From Candidatus Copromonas faecavium (nom. illeg.) (lineage in GTDB: Bacteria > Bacillota > Clostridia > Lachnospirales > Lachnospiraceae), in contig DVGC01000042.1 of the NCBI GenBank assembly GCA_018712915.1, positions 1 to 49,659 of the forward strand: 49,659 nucleotides of DNA, written 5' to 3'. Of the stretch, positions 33,591 to 41,532 are shown in pieces (position 1 is the first letter of the stretch; every line of letters begins with the position of its first letter). Both the position numbers and the translations under genes were made by a program. The notes below the pieces were generated by a model. It was not told the DNA's origin and did no database searches. It was given only the letters and a program-made list of their open reading frames with translations.

Positions 33591-34267
33591 AGACGGTACC
33601 CGCTTTCCTCCTCGTCGCTTACGACCACACCCTTTTCAATGGTGATGACCCTCTTCTGCATCGTATTTACCAGTTCACGGCTGTGGGTTACCACAATCAC
33701 CGTTGTTCCCTGTCGGTTAATCTCATCCAGAAGCCGCATGATCTCCATCGCATTCTGGGGATCCAGATTTCCGGTAGGCTCATCTGCAAGAAGCACCTCC
33801 GGCTTGTTGATCAAAGCTCTGGCAATGGCCACCCGCTGCTGCTCTCCGCCGGATAGCTGTCTGGGAAATGATTTATACTTGGAGGACAATCCCACCATTT
33901 TTAACATCTCAGGCACCGATTCCCGGATTTTCCGGCTGGAAACTCCAATGACCCGCTGGGCAAACGCCACATTTTCATAAACCGTTTTATCCTTCAAAAG
34001 ACGGAAGTCCTGGAACACCACGCCGAGTCTTCTTCTGTATTTGGGCACATAGCTTCTTGGCATCTTTCCCAAATCCATATCATTCACAATCACACGGCCG
34101 GACGTGGGCTCCACTTCTTTCAGAAGGATCTTCATCAGGGTCGATTTTCCCGATCCGCTCCGGCCTGTGACAAACACAAATTCTCCATCTTCAATGGTAA
34201 TATTTACATTTTTCAGCGCTCTGCTGCTCTTCTCGTAAGTTTTTGTCAGTTTTTTTATTTCTATCAT
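33587..34267 (-). CDS. ftsE: Cell division ATP-binding protein FtsE
   Basis: FtsE is the ATPase of the FtsEX complex. The 226-residue protein has Walker A GRSGSGKST at 35-43, VVFQDFRLLKDKTVYENVAF near 84-103, LSGGEQQRVAIARAL, LADEPTGNLDP and VVTHSRE. The ATG at 34267 has no visible AGGAGG. Directly upstream are TTTTTT and a 7-bp hairpin, which is unusual for a gene that should be well translated. No better start is visible, because the conserved MIEIKKLTKTYEKS N-terminus begins here. Confidence 0.96.
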   Translation of the reverse strand: MIEIKKLTKTYEKSSRALKNVNITIEDGEFVFVTGRSGSGKSTLMKILLKEVEPTSGRVIVNDMDLGKMPRSYVPKYRRRLGVVFQDFRLLKDKTVYENVAFAQRVIGVSSRKIRESVPEMLKMVGLSSKYKSFPRQLSGGEQQRVAIARALINKPEVLLADEPTGNLDPQNAMEIMRLLDEINRQGTTVIVVTHSRELVNTMQKRVITIEKGVVVSDEEESGYRL

Positions 34268-34270
34268 AGT

Positions 34271-34297
34271 AAAAAAGTTTCGCCGCCAGAGGCGGCG
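34271..34297 (-). terminator. Terminator-like hairpin directly before ftsE
   Basis: A perfect 7-bp stem CGCCGCC/GGCGGCG (34281-34287 and 34291-34297) with a 3-nt loop is followed on the minus strand by AAAC and then TTTTTT. The T run ends three bases before the ftsE ATG. It may terminate part of the transcripts from the upstream regulator gene, or mask initiation at ftsE. Confidence 0.55.
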
Positions 34298-34329
34298 TAT
34301 CCGCAGTCCTTTGCAATCAAATCATTCAG

Positions 34330-35418
34330 TTAATAATCCAGGTTCTCCATGTACTTCATATATTCCACAACCATCAGCGCAATCTTAAAGGTGATAGCAT
34401 CCTCAAACACCCGCAGATCCAATCCCGTGCTCTTCTGAAGCTTATCAAGCCGGTATACCAGCGTGTTCCTGTGAATATAAAGCTGTCTGGAAGTCTCCGA
34501 GACATTCAGACTGTTCTCAAAGAATTTGTTGATGGTCGTCAGCGTTTCCTCATCAAACTCATCCGGATTCTTTCCATCAAAAATCTCCTTGATGAACATC
34601 CGGCACAGAGGCAGAGGAAGCTGATAAATCAGGCGGCCGATTCCAAGGTTGGAAAACGCCACCACATTCTTGCTGCTGTAGAAAATTTTTCCCACATCCA
34701 GAGCCATTTTGGCTTCTTTATAAGATCTGGACACATCCTTAATTTCGTTGACGATGGTTCCCAGTGCAATGTGCACCTTGGACATAGCTTCTGTATTCAG
34801 CATATCCAGGATCATATTCGCCGTCTTTTCCAGATCCTCGTAAGTCTCTCCCGGCCGCACCTCACGGACAAGAATGATGTTCTTTTCATCTACCGCTGTG
34901 ATAAAGTCCTTTGTCCTTGCGGCAAACAGGCTCCTTACCGTCTCCAGCGCATTGGCATCCTTCTCGTTCTTTGTCTCAATCAGGAACACCACTCGCTTCA
35001 CGTTTGTCTCGATATGAAGCTTCTTGGCCCGATTATAAATATCCACCAGCAGAAGATTATCCAAAAGCAGATTCTTGATGAAATTATCCTTATCAAACCG
35101 TTCCTTGTACGCTACCAGCAGGTTCTGTATCTGAAAAGCGGCCAGCTTTCCTACCATATATACATCATCGCTCGCGCCCTTGGCCAGCAGAATATATTCC
35201 AACTGATGTTCATCAAACACCTTAAAAAACTGATAGCCGGACATTACCTGACTGTCAGCCGGAGAATCTGCAAACGCCAGCACGGAGCTTTCGTATTCTT
35301 CCGCATTTTCAAATGTGGAAGCCAGTACCTTTCCCTCTACATCGCAGACGCAAAGGTCAATTCTCGTAATCTCTTTCAGCCCCTCTACATTTGACTGCAA
35401 TATTTGATTTGAAATCAT
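34330..35418 (-). CDS. PucR/CdaR-family transcriptional regulator
   Basis: This 362-residue protein ends with the PucR-type helix-turn-helix, seen in LNVSETSRQLYIHRNTLVYR (about 300-320) followed by LDKLQKSTGLDLR. The middle (about 135-285) resembles the GGDEF-like domain of the CdaR family. The N-terminal ~110 residues are a possible sensing domain of the sugar-diacid type. Family members control uptake or breakdown of compounds such as purines or sugar acids. Its position ahead of ftsEX gives no clue to the ligand, and it may control unlinked genes. RBS AGGAG is present. No convincing promoter was found in the AT-rich 170 bp upstream. Confidence 0.87.
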   Translation of the reverse strand: MISNQILQSNVEGLKEITRIDLCVCDVEGKVLASTFENAEEYESSVLAFADSPADSQVMSGYQFFKVFDEHQLEYILLAKGASDDVYMVGKLAAFQIQNLLVAYKERFDKDNFIKNLLLDNLLLVDIYNRAKKLHIETNVKRVVFLIETKNEKDANALETVRSLFAARTKDFITAVDEKNIILVREVRPGETYEDLEKTANMILDMLNTEAMSKVHIALGTIVNEIKDVSRSYKEAKMALDVGKIFYSSKNVVAFSNLGIGRLIYQLPLPLCRMFIKEIFDGKNPDEFDEETLTTINKFFENSLNVSETSRQLYIHRNTLVYRLDKLQKSTGLDLRVFEDAITFKIALMVVEYMKYMENLDY

Positions 35419-35609
35419 AGCGTCCTCTCCTTTACAAAAATATGGACCTTCCTCATTCTATTTTAATGCAAAGTCACAAAAAAGGAAAGAAATTTTTTGT
35501 ATTTTTTCACAAGTTTTTACGCAATCCAAACACTCCGTTAAAGTTTCCATTTCCTATAGCTGGAGATTCCTGCTCTTATTCAGCGGGAAGCGGCATTTCC
35601 CATTGAAAC

Positions 35610-35637
35610 AAAAAACGGCCGGAACATATCCCAGCCG
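35610..35637 (-). terminator. Terminator after the MalK-like gene
   Basis: Arms 35629-35637 and 35616-35624 pair over 9 bp, including two G-U pairs, around a 4-nt loop. TTTTTT follows on the minus strand. It lies 17 bp after the stop. Confidence 0.88.
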
Positions 35638-35653
35638 CCTCCCGTCATATTTA

Positions 35654-36790
35654 TCAAACAGCCGCTTCTCCCGCCATCTTCATCCCGATGGCCAACTCTG
35701 TCTCCAGATCAAACAAATGAATCCCGGCGCCGTTCAGGGACAGCCGGACAGGTGCACCTTCCTCTTCTGAAACCGGTTTCTCTCCGTCCCAGAGCGCAAA
35801 AAATTCATTTTCTCCTGTCTGGAATTTCAGATATTTATGTCCGCAGCACTCCTCTGCTCCCAGAAATTCCCCGTCAAGGAAGCCATCTGCCGATTCCTCT
35901 CCGGAAACAGGCTTCATCCAGTCCGGGCGGATTCCAAGAATCACTTCTTTTCCCTGATATCCGTGTTCGCAGAGAAGCTTGCCGGTCTTTTCCGGAACTT
36001 TCAGGAAACCGCCCGGAAACGTCAGTTTTACTGTGCCGTCTTCCGTTTCCACCGCTGCCGCCATCATATTCATCGACGGCCTGCCTACAAACCTGGCCAC
36101 AAACCGGCAGCAGGGATTCTCATAAACCTCCTGCGATTCTCCGTCCTGGCAAATCGTTCCTTCGTTCATGACCACCAGCCTGGTTCCGGGCATCCGGACC
36201 GCTTCCTCACGATCCGTGGCATAGATGACCGTAATTCCTGTCTTTTCGTGAATCTTTCTCAGCCCCTTCAGGATATCCCCCACCAGCGCCTGTCCCATTC
36301 CTGCCGTCGTGCGGTCCAGAAGGAGTGTCTCCGGCCACCGCATCAGCGCACGGCCCAGAAGCGCCCGGTATGTTTCCGCCGGAGAAAGGCTGTCCGGCAT
36401 GGAAGAAAGGATGGGAGCCAGCGCAAGAAGCTCTGTCGTCTTTTCCAGACGTACCTCTATTTCATTCTGCGGAAGCCTCTGCATCTGAAGAGCAAAAAGC
36501 AGATTATCCCGCACATTCATTCCCGGATAAAGAATGCTGTTCTGAAACAGCATGGCCAGATTCCGCTCCTTGGGATCCGCATCGGTCATGTCCCGATCGT
36601 CAATCATTAACGTCCCGGAGGTAATATCCTCCAAGCCGGCAATCATCCGCAAAAGAGTCGTTTTTCCGCACCCTTCCGGTCCTGCCAAGATGACAAACTC
36701 TCCTTTCCTCACCTCCATCTGGAAGTCCCGAATCACCTTCCGACCATTCTGATACGTTTTACTGACATTTTTTAACACTAAACCGGGCAT
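35654..36790 (-). CDS. Degenerate MalK-like ABC ATPase homologue
   Basis: The length (378 residues) and plan match MalK/UgpC: an N-terminal ATPase half and a C-terminal TOBE-like half (ILGIRPDWMKP, then GEFLGAEECCGHKYLKF). Walker A is near-normal (GPEGCGKTT, 37-45) and the Q-loop is kept (LFQNSILYPGMNVRDN). However, the signature LSGGQ is LSPAE (135-139), Walker B reads LLLDRTTAG so the catalytic Glu is Arg160, and the switch His is replaced (YATDREEA, Thr192). Each change should abolish hydrolysis. The frame is open and has promoter, AGGAGG and terminator, so it is not an obvious pseudogene. It is a single-gene unit without permeases. The start at 36790 is set by AGGAGG. Confidence 0.88.
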   Translation of the reverse strand: MPGLVLKNVSKTYQNGRKVIRDFQMEVRKGEFVILAGPEGCGKTTLLRMIAGLEDITSGTLMIDDRDMTDADPKERNLAMLFQNSILYPGMNVRDNLLFALQMQRLPQNEIEVRLEKTTELLALAPILSSMPDSLSPAETYRALLGRALMRWPETLLLDRTTAGMGQALVGDILKGLRKIHEKTGITVIYATDREEAVRMPGTRLVVMNEGTICQDGESQEVYENPCCRFVARFVGRPSMNMMAAAVETEDGTVKLTFPGGFLKVPEKTGKLLCEHGYQGKEVILGIRPDWMKPVSGEESADGFLDGEFLGAEECCGHKYLKFQTGENEFFALWDGEKPVSEEEGAPVRLSLNGAGIHLFDLETELAIGMKMAGEAAV

Positions 36791-36867
36791 AGCTTCCTCC
36801 TGATTTCTAATCACATACTGTCCAAGGCTGGGCCGTCCGGCAGTCTTGCCCCGATACGGCCAATGTT

Positions 36868-36895
36868 ATCTTAATCGTACACAAATCAGGCTCAA
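36868..36895 (-). promoter_or_regulatory. Possible promoter of the MalK-like gene
   Basis: TTGAGC (36890-36895) and TAAGAT (36868-36873) are separated by 16 bp. The 360-bp gap up to ridA holds this and a large hairpin, and no gene. Confidence 0.45.
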
Positions 36896-37030
36896 TTTTC
36901 CATATTGTAAATGAACAAAATATCCCCGGCTTTTCATCTATTTTGTATATGGCACCGGAAGCATTTCCAAAAATATTTTCTATTTGCCCGAAAACCAAAT
37001 TCCTTTTTCTAAATCTTTGTTTAAAATGAC

Positions 37031-37072
37031 GGAGCGTCCCTCCGGCTGTTCTGAAAACCGGAGGGACGCCCC
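37031..37072 (-). terminator. Large hairpin downstream of ridA, probable terminator
   Basis: A 15-bp GC-rich stem (37058-37072 with 37031-37045, one G-U pair, no mismatch) has a 12-nt loop. On the minus strand GTCATTTTAAAC follows, so the T run is displaced and weak. It could end the thioesterase-cvfB-ridA transcript or protect its 3' end. Confidence 0.6.
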
Positions 37073-37154
37073 CTGCCTGCGATGTCCCCGCCCGCGAATG
37101 CATCACGCCTGCAGCTTCACCGCCTGTATTCTGATATCCGCACCTGAACGGCTG

Positions 37155-37532
37155 CTATTCCTTTACTGCAATGGCCTCCATCTCAAGAAGCACGTCCTTG
37201 GGAAGACGGGAGATCTCCACGCAGGATCTGGCGGGGCAGTCCTTCTCGAAATACTTGGAATAAATTCCGTTGATGGTTCCGAAATCATCCATGCTCTTAA
37301 TGAATACCGTTGTTTTCACAACATTCTCCATGGAGGTTCCAGCTGCCTCCAGAAGATTCTTCATATTCGCCATAACCTGCTCTGCCTGAGCCTCAATTCC
37401 CTCCGGAATCTCACCTGTTGCCGGGTTTACCGGAATCTGTCCGGATGCAAATACAAGACCGTTGGCCTCAATCGCCTGGGAATAGGGGCCGATAGCGGCC
37501 GGAGCGTTGGTGGTGCTGATTACTTTCTTCAT
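37155..37532 (-). CDS. ridA: RidA family reactive enamine/imine deaminase
   Basis: RidA hydrolyses reactive enamines and imines released by PLP enzymes such as threonine dehydratase. The 125-residue protein has the GPYSQAIEANGLVFASGQIP block near 15-34 and ARSCVEISRLPKDVLLEMEA near the end, including the arginine that binds the substrate carboxylate. The start at 37532 is set by GGAGGAATT; the five codons upstream are not used. It is the last gene of a three-gene operon. Confidence 0.95.
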   Translation of the reverse strand: MKKVISTTNAPAAIGPYSQAIEANGLVFASGQIPVNPATGEIPEGIEAQAEQVMANMKNLLEAAGTSMENVVKTTVFIKSMDDFGTINGIYSKYFEKDCPARSCVEISRLPKDVLLEMEAIAVKE

Positions 37533-37560
37533 GTTCAATTCCTCCATTTCATAAAATATG

Positions 37561-38448
37561 TTACTCTCCTTTCCGCCGGCCGGAAGCGTTCTTCTCCTTG
37601 CCGTCGGGAAGCAGAATAATACTCTGTTCCGTAATTTTTACCTTTCCTTCTTTCAAAAGATGGCCCACCGCCCGCTTAAAAGCGTTTTTGCTGAGGGCAA
37701 ATTCCTTTGCAATCACCTCAGGAGCCGCTTTATCATTAAAAGGAAGACAGCCGCCATGCCTTCGGATTCCTTCCAAAACCTCATGAGCATCCAGATAAAT
37801 CTGGTGACAGGCCTTGTCTCTTGTACTTAATTCCAATTTTCCGTCCTGGCGCACCCGTGTCACCCGTACATGGACGGTTTCTCCCAAACGCAGTCCCACA
37901 AACAGCTCCCGTTTCGGGATCATTCCATGGTACCGGCCATCCACTGCCACAAAAGCTCCCATGTCCGGCTTGATTTCAAACACAATTCCGCTGGCTTCAT
38001 CTCCTGTATGGTAGGGAGATTCGCAGCTCAAATACGGATAAACCTTCATGGTTGCCGCCAGCCGCCCGCTCTTGTCCACATAAAGAGCCACCAGGCATTT
38101 CTCTCCTTTTTCCAGAGGGTGCGTCTGCTCGCGGAACGGCAAAAGCAGATCCTTCTCCAGTCCCATATCCAAGAATGCCCCGATTTTTGAAATTTCCTTT
38201 ACCTCCAGAACCGCCGTTTTTCCCACGGTCACCAGAGGGGTATGGGTCGTCGCAATCAGCCGGTCCTCCGAATCCTTATAAAGAAATACCTCCAGCCTGT
38301 CCCCGGGCCTTGTTCCCTCCGGAACCTGTTTCCTGGGAAGAAGAACACTGTCCTCCCGTCCGGTTTTTCCCTTTCCCGGCTCTGCCAGATAAATCCCAAA
38401 TTCCTTTTCCTTTATCACTTCCAGAGTCTGGATTTTTCCAATTTCCAT
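37561..38448 (-). CDS. CvfB/YitL-like S1-domain RNA-binding protein
   Basis: This 295-residue protein has successive S1-like OB domains. VLEVKEISKIGAFLDMGLEK near 80-99 and GIVFEIKPDMGAFVAVDGRY then HGMIPKRELF near 155-185 are the clearest. A winged-helix-like end follows (FALSKNAFKRAVGHLLKEGK). This is the CvfB/YitL architecture; S. aureus CvfB binds RNA and affects virulence gene expression. It lies 28 bp ahead of ridA and 13 bp after the thioesterase. The role in this organism is inferred from the family. Confidence 0.9.
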   Translation of the reverse strand: MEIGKIQTLEVIKEKEFGIYLAEPGKGKTGREDSVLLPRKQVPEGTRPGDRLEVFLYKDSEDRLIATTHTPLVTVGKTAVLEVKEISKIGAFLDMGLEKDLLLPFREQTHPLEKGEKCLVALYVDKSGRLAATMKVYPYLSCESPYHTGDEASGIVFEIKPDMGAFVAVDGRYHGMIPKRELFVGLRLGETVHVRVTRVRQDGKLELSTRDKACHQIYLDAHEVLEGIRRHGGCLPFNDKAAPEVIAKEFALSKNAFKRAVGHLLKEGKVKITEQSIILLPDGKEKNASGRRKGE

Positions 38449-38461
38449 TCTGTCCTCCGCA

Positions 38462-39202
38462 TCAGCCCTCGGCCGTTTTTTCTTTCTCGTCCTGTTTTCG
38501 TTTCAGTTCTACATTGGCAAGAATTTCCCCGTCCTCTCTGCACAGGGAAAAGACCCAGCCCGACGGACTCTCGCCCCGCCGTATCACCACCAGGTCGCCC
38601 AGCATGGCAGCCTTTTTATATTCCGCCCGGATCTCTCCGATTTCTCCGCTCTCCGGAAGCGCCTCCCCGGCCATGTCCACATAATGCGCATTGTTCATAT
38701 GATGATTGGTATCAATCTGATGCCTCATCACAACGAACCTGCCGGTCTCTTCCATCTGCTCCGGCAGGGCGATTTTTCTCGGAGCATAGTCCATGGAAAG
38801 CTTCGGGTCTCCTTTCCCGTAGGGCGCAAGATCCGCCTCCGTCACCCGCAGCGGGCGTCCTTCCTTTAAATCCATCAAAAACCAGCAGGAATTGGCTTTC
38901 ACAAGAAAATTTCCCTGCAGATCATACATGGCATAATTTCTGAGCCCGTAAATTCCTTTATACCCATAAGGCCAGGTACCAATCCGGACCGTCTCTCCCA
39001 GAGCCGGCCGCCGTTCAATTACAATCTGCCAGGAAGACAGAAGCCAGGTTTTCTGCTCCTTCTCATAAAAAGACAGCCCCACACCCGCATCCTCAGAATG
39101 GAACGTAGAGCAGTCCTGAAAATAATTCATAATTCCCACCAGAGAAAGCCTGGCATCCGCCGCTGTCTCACTGTAGCGGATACGGCTCATAAAATCGTAC
39201 AC
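38462..39202 (-). CDS. Acyl-ACP thioesterase (FatA/FatB-like)
   Basis: It releases free fatty acids from acyl carrier protein. The two hot-dog halves are visible: SRIRYSETAADARLSLVGIM then NYFQDCSTFHSE at the start, WQIVIERRP and TWPYGYKGIYGLRNY in the first half, and RHQIDTNHHMNNAHYVDMAG with the catalytic Asn/His in the second. The frame is open to 39229, but a GTG at 39200-39202 with AAGGGGA upstream gives the family's usual N-terminus, so 39202 is preferred; the ATG at 39229 is the alternative. It is first in an operon with cvfB and ridA. Confidence 0.9.
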   Translation of the reverse strand: MYDFMSRIRYSETAADARLSLVGIMNYFQDCSTFHSEDAGVGLSFYEKEQKTWLLSSWQIVIERRPALGETVRIGTWPYGYKGIYGLRNYAMYDLQGNFLVKANSCWFLMDLKEGRPLRVTEADLAPYGKGDPKLSMDYAPRKIALPEQMEETGRFVVMRHQIDTNHHMNNAHYVDMAGEALPESGEIGEIRAEYKKAAMLGDLVVIRRGESPSGWVFSLCREDGEILANVELKRKQDEKEKTAEG

Positions 39203-39290
39203 AGAAAATCCCCTTTCAGCATCCGGCATTCATAGCCAAAAAGCTCCAATTCCTTGCGAAATCAGAGCTTTCTGCTGTTTTTCTTATTTC

Positions 39291-39319
39291 ATTTTAATAT
39301 GACCGTCCTGCTTTGTCAA
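39291..39319 (-). promoter_or_regulatory. Near-consensus promoter of the thioesterase-cvfB-ridA operon
   Basis: A perfect TTGACA (39314-39319) and TAAAAT (39291-39296) are separated by 17 bp on the minus strand. The remaining 140 bp back to the rbsK stop are GC-rich, with no gene or clear terminator. Confidence 0.9.
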
Positions 39320-39461
39320 GAAGTTCCGAAGTCCCTCTCCGCATCCCGTTTCCGGCCTCCGCTTCTGCATTCCGGCCCCGGCACTGCCTGCGCGTCCGGC
39401 TCCAGACGCCGTATCTCCGTCCCGGATCATCGCCTGCGCATTCCATTCTCAGGCATCGCCT

Positions 39462-40370
39462 TTATTTTCCGGCAGCCGCCTCCACCTCTTTCCGTTCCGG
39501 AATGGAAGGTGCCGCTCCTGGTCTGGTGACTGCAATGGATGCCGCTCTGGCCGCCAGCTCCATGGCCGGCTCCTCAGCCATTCCGCCAAGGATTCCGGCG
39601 ATAAAATAGCCGCTGAAGGTGTCTCCGGCTGCCGTGGTATCCACCGCTTTTACCGGGAAACTGGGCTGAAGGAACTGTTTTTTGCCGTCAGCAAAAATTG
39701 CGCCGTTGCTTCCAATTGTAAGAACAATGGTGGCTCCCGGGAACCTTGCTGTCAGTCCGCCGGCAAGCTCATCCATGTTTCCCCACTCCGGACGGCCGTC
39801 ATGCTTTAACAGTTCGGAGCCTTCCGTTTCGTTTAAGAGGAAATAGTCCACCAGATCAAGGGGAAGAGCAAAAATCTTCTCATCCATGGGAGACGGATTC
39901 AGAACAATCTTCATTCCCCGCTCATGGGCCCTGGTTACCAGATAGGGCAGCTCATTGATTTCATTCTGAAGAATCAGGAAATCTCCTTCCCCGAATTTTT
40001 CCAGCACTTCGTCAATCTGAGCACGGGTAATGGCCTGGTTGGCGCCTCCATAGAGAAGAATGCAGTTATCCCCCTCTTTATCATTCTGAATAATGGCATT
40101 TCCTGTACGTACATCGGAACGGACCTGCACACAGGAAGTATCCACACCGGCCTTCTTCAGGATATCCAGAAGAAAGAGCCCATCTTCACCGACGGCTCCC
40201 GCAAGATACGTGGGCGCGCCGGCCTTTGCCAGGGCAATGGACTGATTTAAGCCCTTTCCGCCGGAAAAAACCTGGAGGGATTCTGAGGAAAGAGTTTCCC
40301 CCTTTCTCACAAAATGGTCCACCCGGTAGGTATAGTCAATATTCAGCGAACCAAAACATAATACTCGCAT
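39462..40370 (-). CDS. rbsK: Ribokinase (PfkB family)
   Basis: It phosphorylates ribose to ribose-5-phosphate. The 302-residue protein has the PfkB landmarks GSLNIDYTYRVDHFV at the start, SGGKGLNQSIALAKAG near 36-51, the NETE Mg/phosphate motif (LLNETEGSEL), and TTAAGDTFSGYFIAGIL near 250 with the catalytic Asp. It is the last gene of the nucleoside cluster, 9 bp after an M20 gene. There it would capture the ribose released by the nucleoside hydrolase. Related sugar kinases of the family cannot be wholly excluded. Confidence 0.92.
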   Translation of the reverse strand: MRVLCFGSLNIDYTYRVDHFVRKGETLSSESLQVFSGGKGLNQSIALAKAGAPTYLAGAVGEDGLFLLDILKKAGVDTSCVQVRSDVRTGNAIIQNDKEGDNCILLYGGANQAITRAQIDEVLEKFGEGDFLILQNEINELPYLVTRAHERGMKIVLNPSPMDEKIFALPLDLVDYFLLNETEGSELLKHDGRPEWGNMDELAGGLTARFPGATIVLTIGSNGAIFADGKKQFLQPSFPVKAVDTTAAGDTFSGYFIAGILGGMAEEPAMELAARAASIAVTRPGAAPSIPERKEVEAAAGK

Positions 40371-40379
40371 AATCCCCGC

Positions 40380-41513
40380 CTATTCCTGCCCGCATTCCTT
40401 TGCAAACTGCTGCAAAATCCTGATGGCATCCTCATATTTTCCGATTTCCACATATTCATTGGGCTTGTGGGCCATGGAGGGGTCACCCGGTCCAAACAGA
40501 AGAATGTCCCTCTCCCCCTTCCGGTCCAGAACAGAAGCATCTGTAAAGAAATTCAGTCCCAGAACCTCTTTTTCATAGCCTGCCTGGCAGAGCTTTTCTC
40601 CCAGACCGGCCGTCATCGGATGATCCTCTGCAATTTCAATGGCTCTCCGGTCATTGAGCGCCTGGAAATCCGCCTCAAGCCGCGAATCCTCTTTCTGCTC
40701 CTCCAAAAGAGCTTCCTTCGCTTTGGCCATCACCATTTCCGAGGTCATGCCCGGCACCATGCGGATATCCATCACCACCCGGCACCGATCCGGCGTCATG
40801 TTGTTGGCCACGCCGCCCTCGATCATGGTAATCTGAGCCGTAGAAGAACCCAGAAGCGGATGAAAGCTCTGCTCCACAAACGCCTTCACCTGTTCGGCAA
40901 TCCGCACGGCACAGGTTACTGCGTTGGCGCCTTCCTTCGGATAGGCTCCATGGCTGGTAATTCCCCTGGCAGAGATTTCCAGCCAGAGGCAGCCCTTCTG
41001 GGCGATTCCCAGCTTCATCCCCGTAGGCTCTCCCACCAGAATCCACCGGCCGTCTGCCATGGCCTTTTCCTTTAATGCCATTTCCGCCCCGAGTCCGCCT
41101 TTTTCCTCATCGCAGGTACCCAGAAACTGAATGCTGCAGGCCGGCTCCCCGTCCAGATGACAGAGGGCATACGCCATGGCCGCCAGACCGCTCTTCATAT
41201 CCGAAGCACCTCTGGCATACAGCCTGCCGTCCTTCTCCACTGCCTTTGACGGATCGGTCTCCCATTCCGCCAGACTTCCATAAGGAACCGTATCCAGATG
41301 CCCGTTCCAAATCATCGTCCGCTCCCGGTTTTTTCCGGGAACGAACGCAATCACATTGGCATGCGTTTCATCGATCTTCTGAACCGATGCCTGTATTCCA
41401 TGGTCTGAAAAATATCCGGCCAAAAATTCTGCCACAGCCCCCTCCTGATCCCGGGAGTTGACCGACGGAATTTCCAGCAGCCGTTTTAAAAGTTCCAGTG
41501 CGTTCCCATTCAT
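40380..41513 (-). CDS. M20 family metallo-amidohydrolase (ArgE/DapE-like), copy 2
   Basis: This 377-residue M20 enzyme is probably two-zinc. Ligand motifs are all present: NGHLDTVP, ARGASDMKSG, the catalytic CDEEKGGLGA, LVGEPTG and a late AHKPNEY His. The dimerisation domain lies in the middle (ISSHG-like ITSHGAYPKEGANAV). Such enzymes cleave N-acyl or small peptide-like amide bonds, and the substrate cannot be fixed from sequence. The ATG at 41513 with AGGCGGTGAT upstream is preferred over 41531. It lies between a GATase-like gene and ribokinase, and it differs clearly from the other M20 gene of the cluster. Confidence 0.9.
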   Translation of the reverse strand: MNGNALELLKRLLEIPSVNSRDQEGAVAEFLAGYFSDHGIQASVQKIDETHANVIAFVPGKNRERTMIWNGHLDTVPYGSLAEWETDPSKAVEKDGRLYARGASDMKSGLAAMAYALCHLDGEPACSIQFLGTCDEEKGGLGAEMALKEKAMADGRWILVGEPTGMKLGIAQKGCLWLEISARGITSHGAYPKEGANAVTCAVRIAEQVKAFVEQSFHPLLGSSTAQITMIEGGVANNMTPDRCRVVMDIRMVPGMTSEMVMAKAKEALLEEQKEDSRLEADFQALNDRRAIEIAEDHPMTAGLGEKLCQAGYEKEVLGLNFFTDASVLDRKGERDILLFGPGDPSMAHKPNEYVEIGKYEDAIRILQQFAKECGQE

Positions 41514-41532
41514 GGGATCACCGCCTTTCATC

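Noticed and set aside
34471-35394. Long plus-strand open frame of 307 codons
   Set aside because: It is exactly antisense to the PucR/CdaR-type gene, shows no family features and has no ribosome-binding site; antisense frames are common here.
35654-36790. Calling the MalK-like gene a pseudogene
   Set aside because: The frame is intact over full length, with ribosome-binding site and terminator, and the changes are point substitutions at catalytic sites rather than frameshifts or stops.
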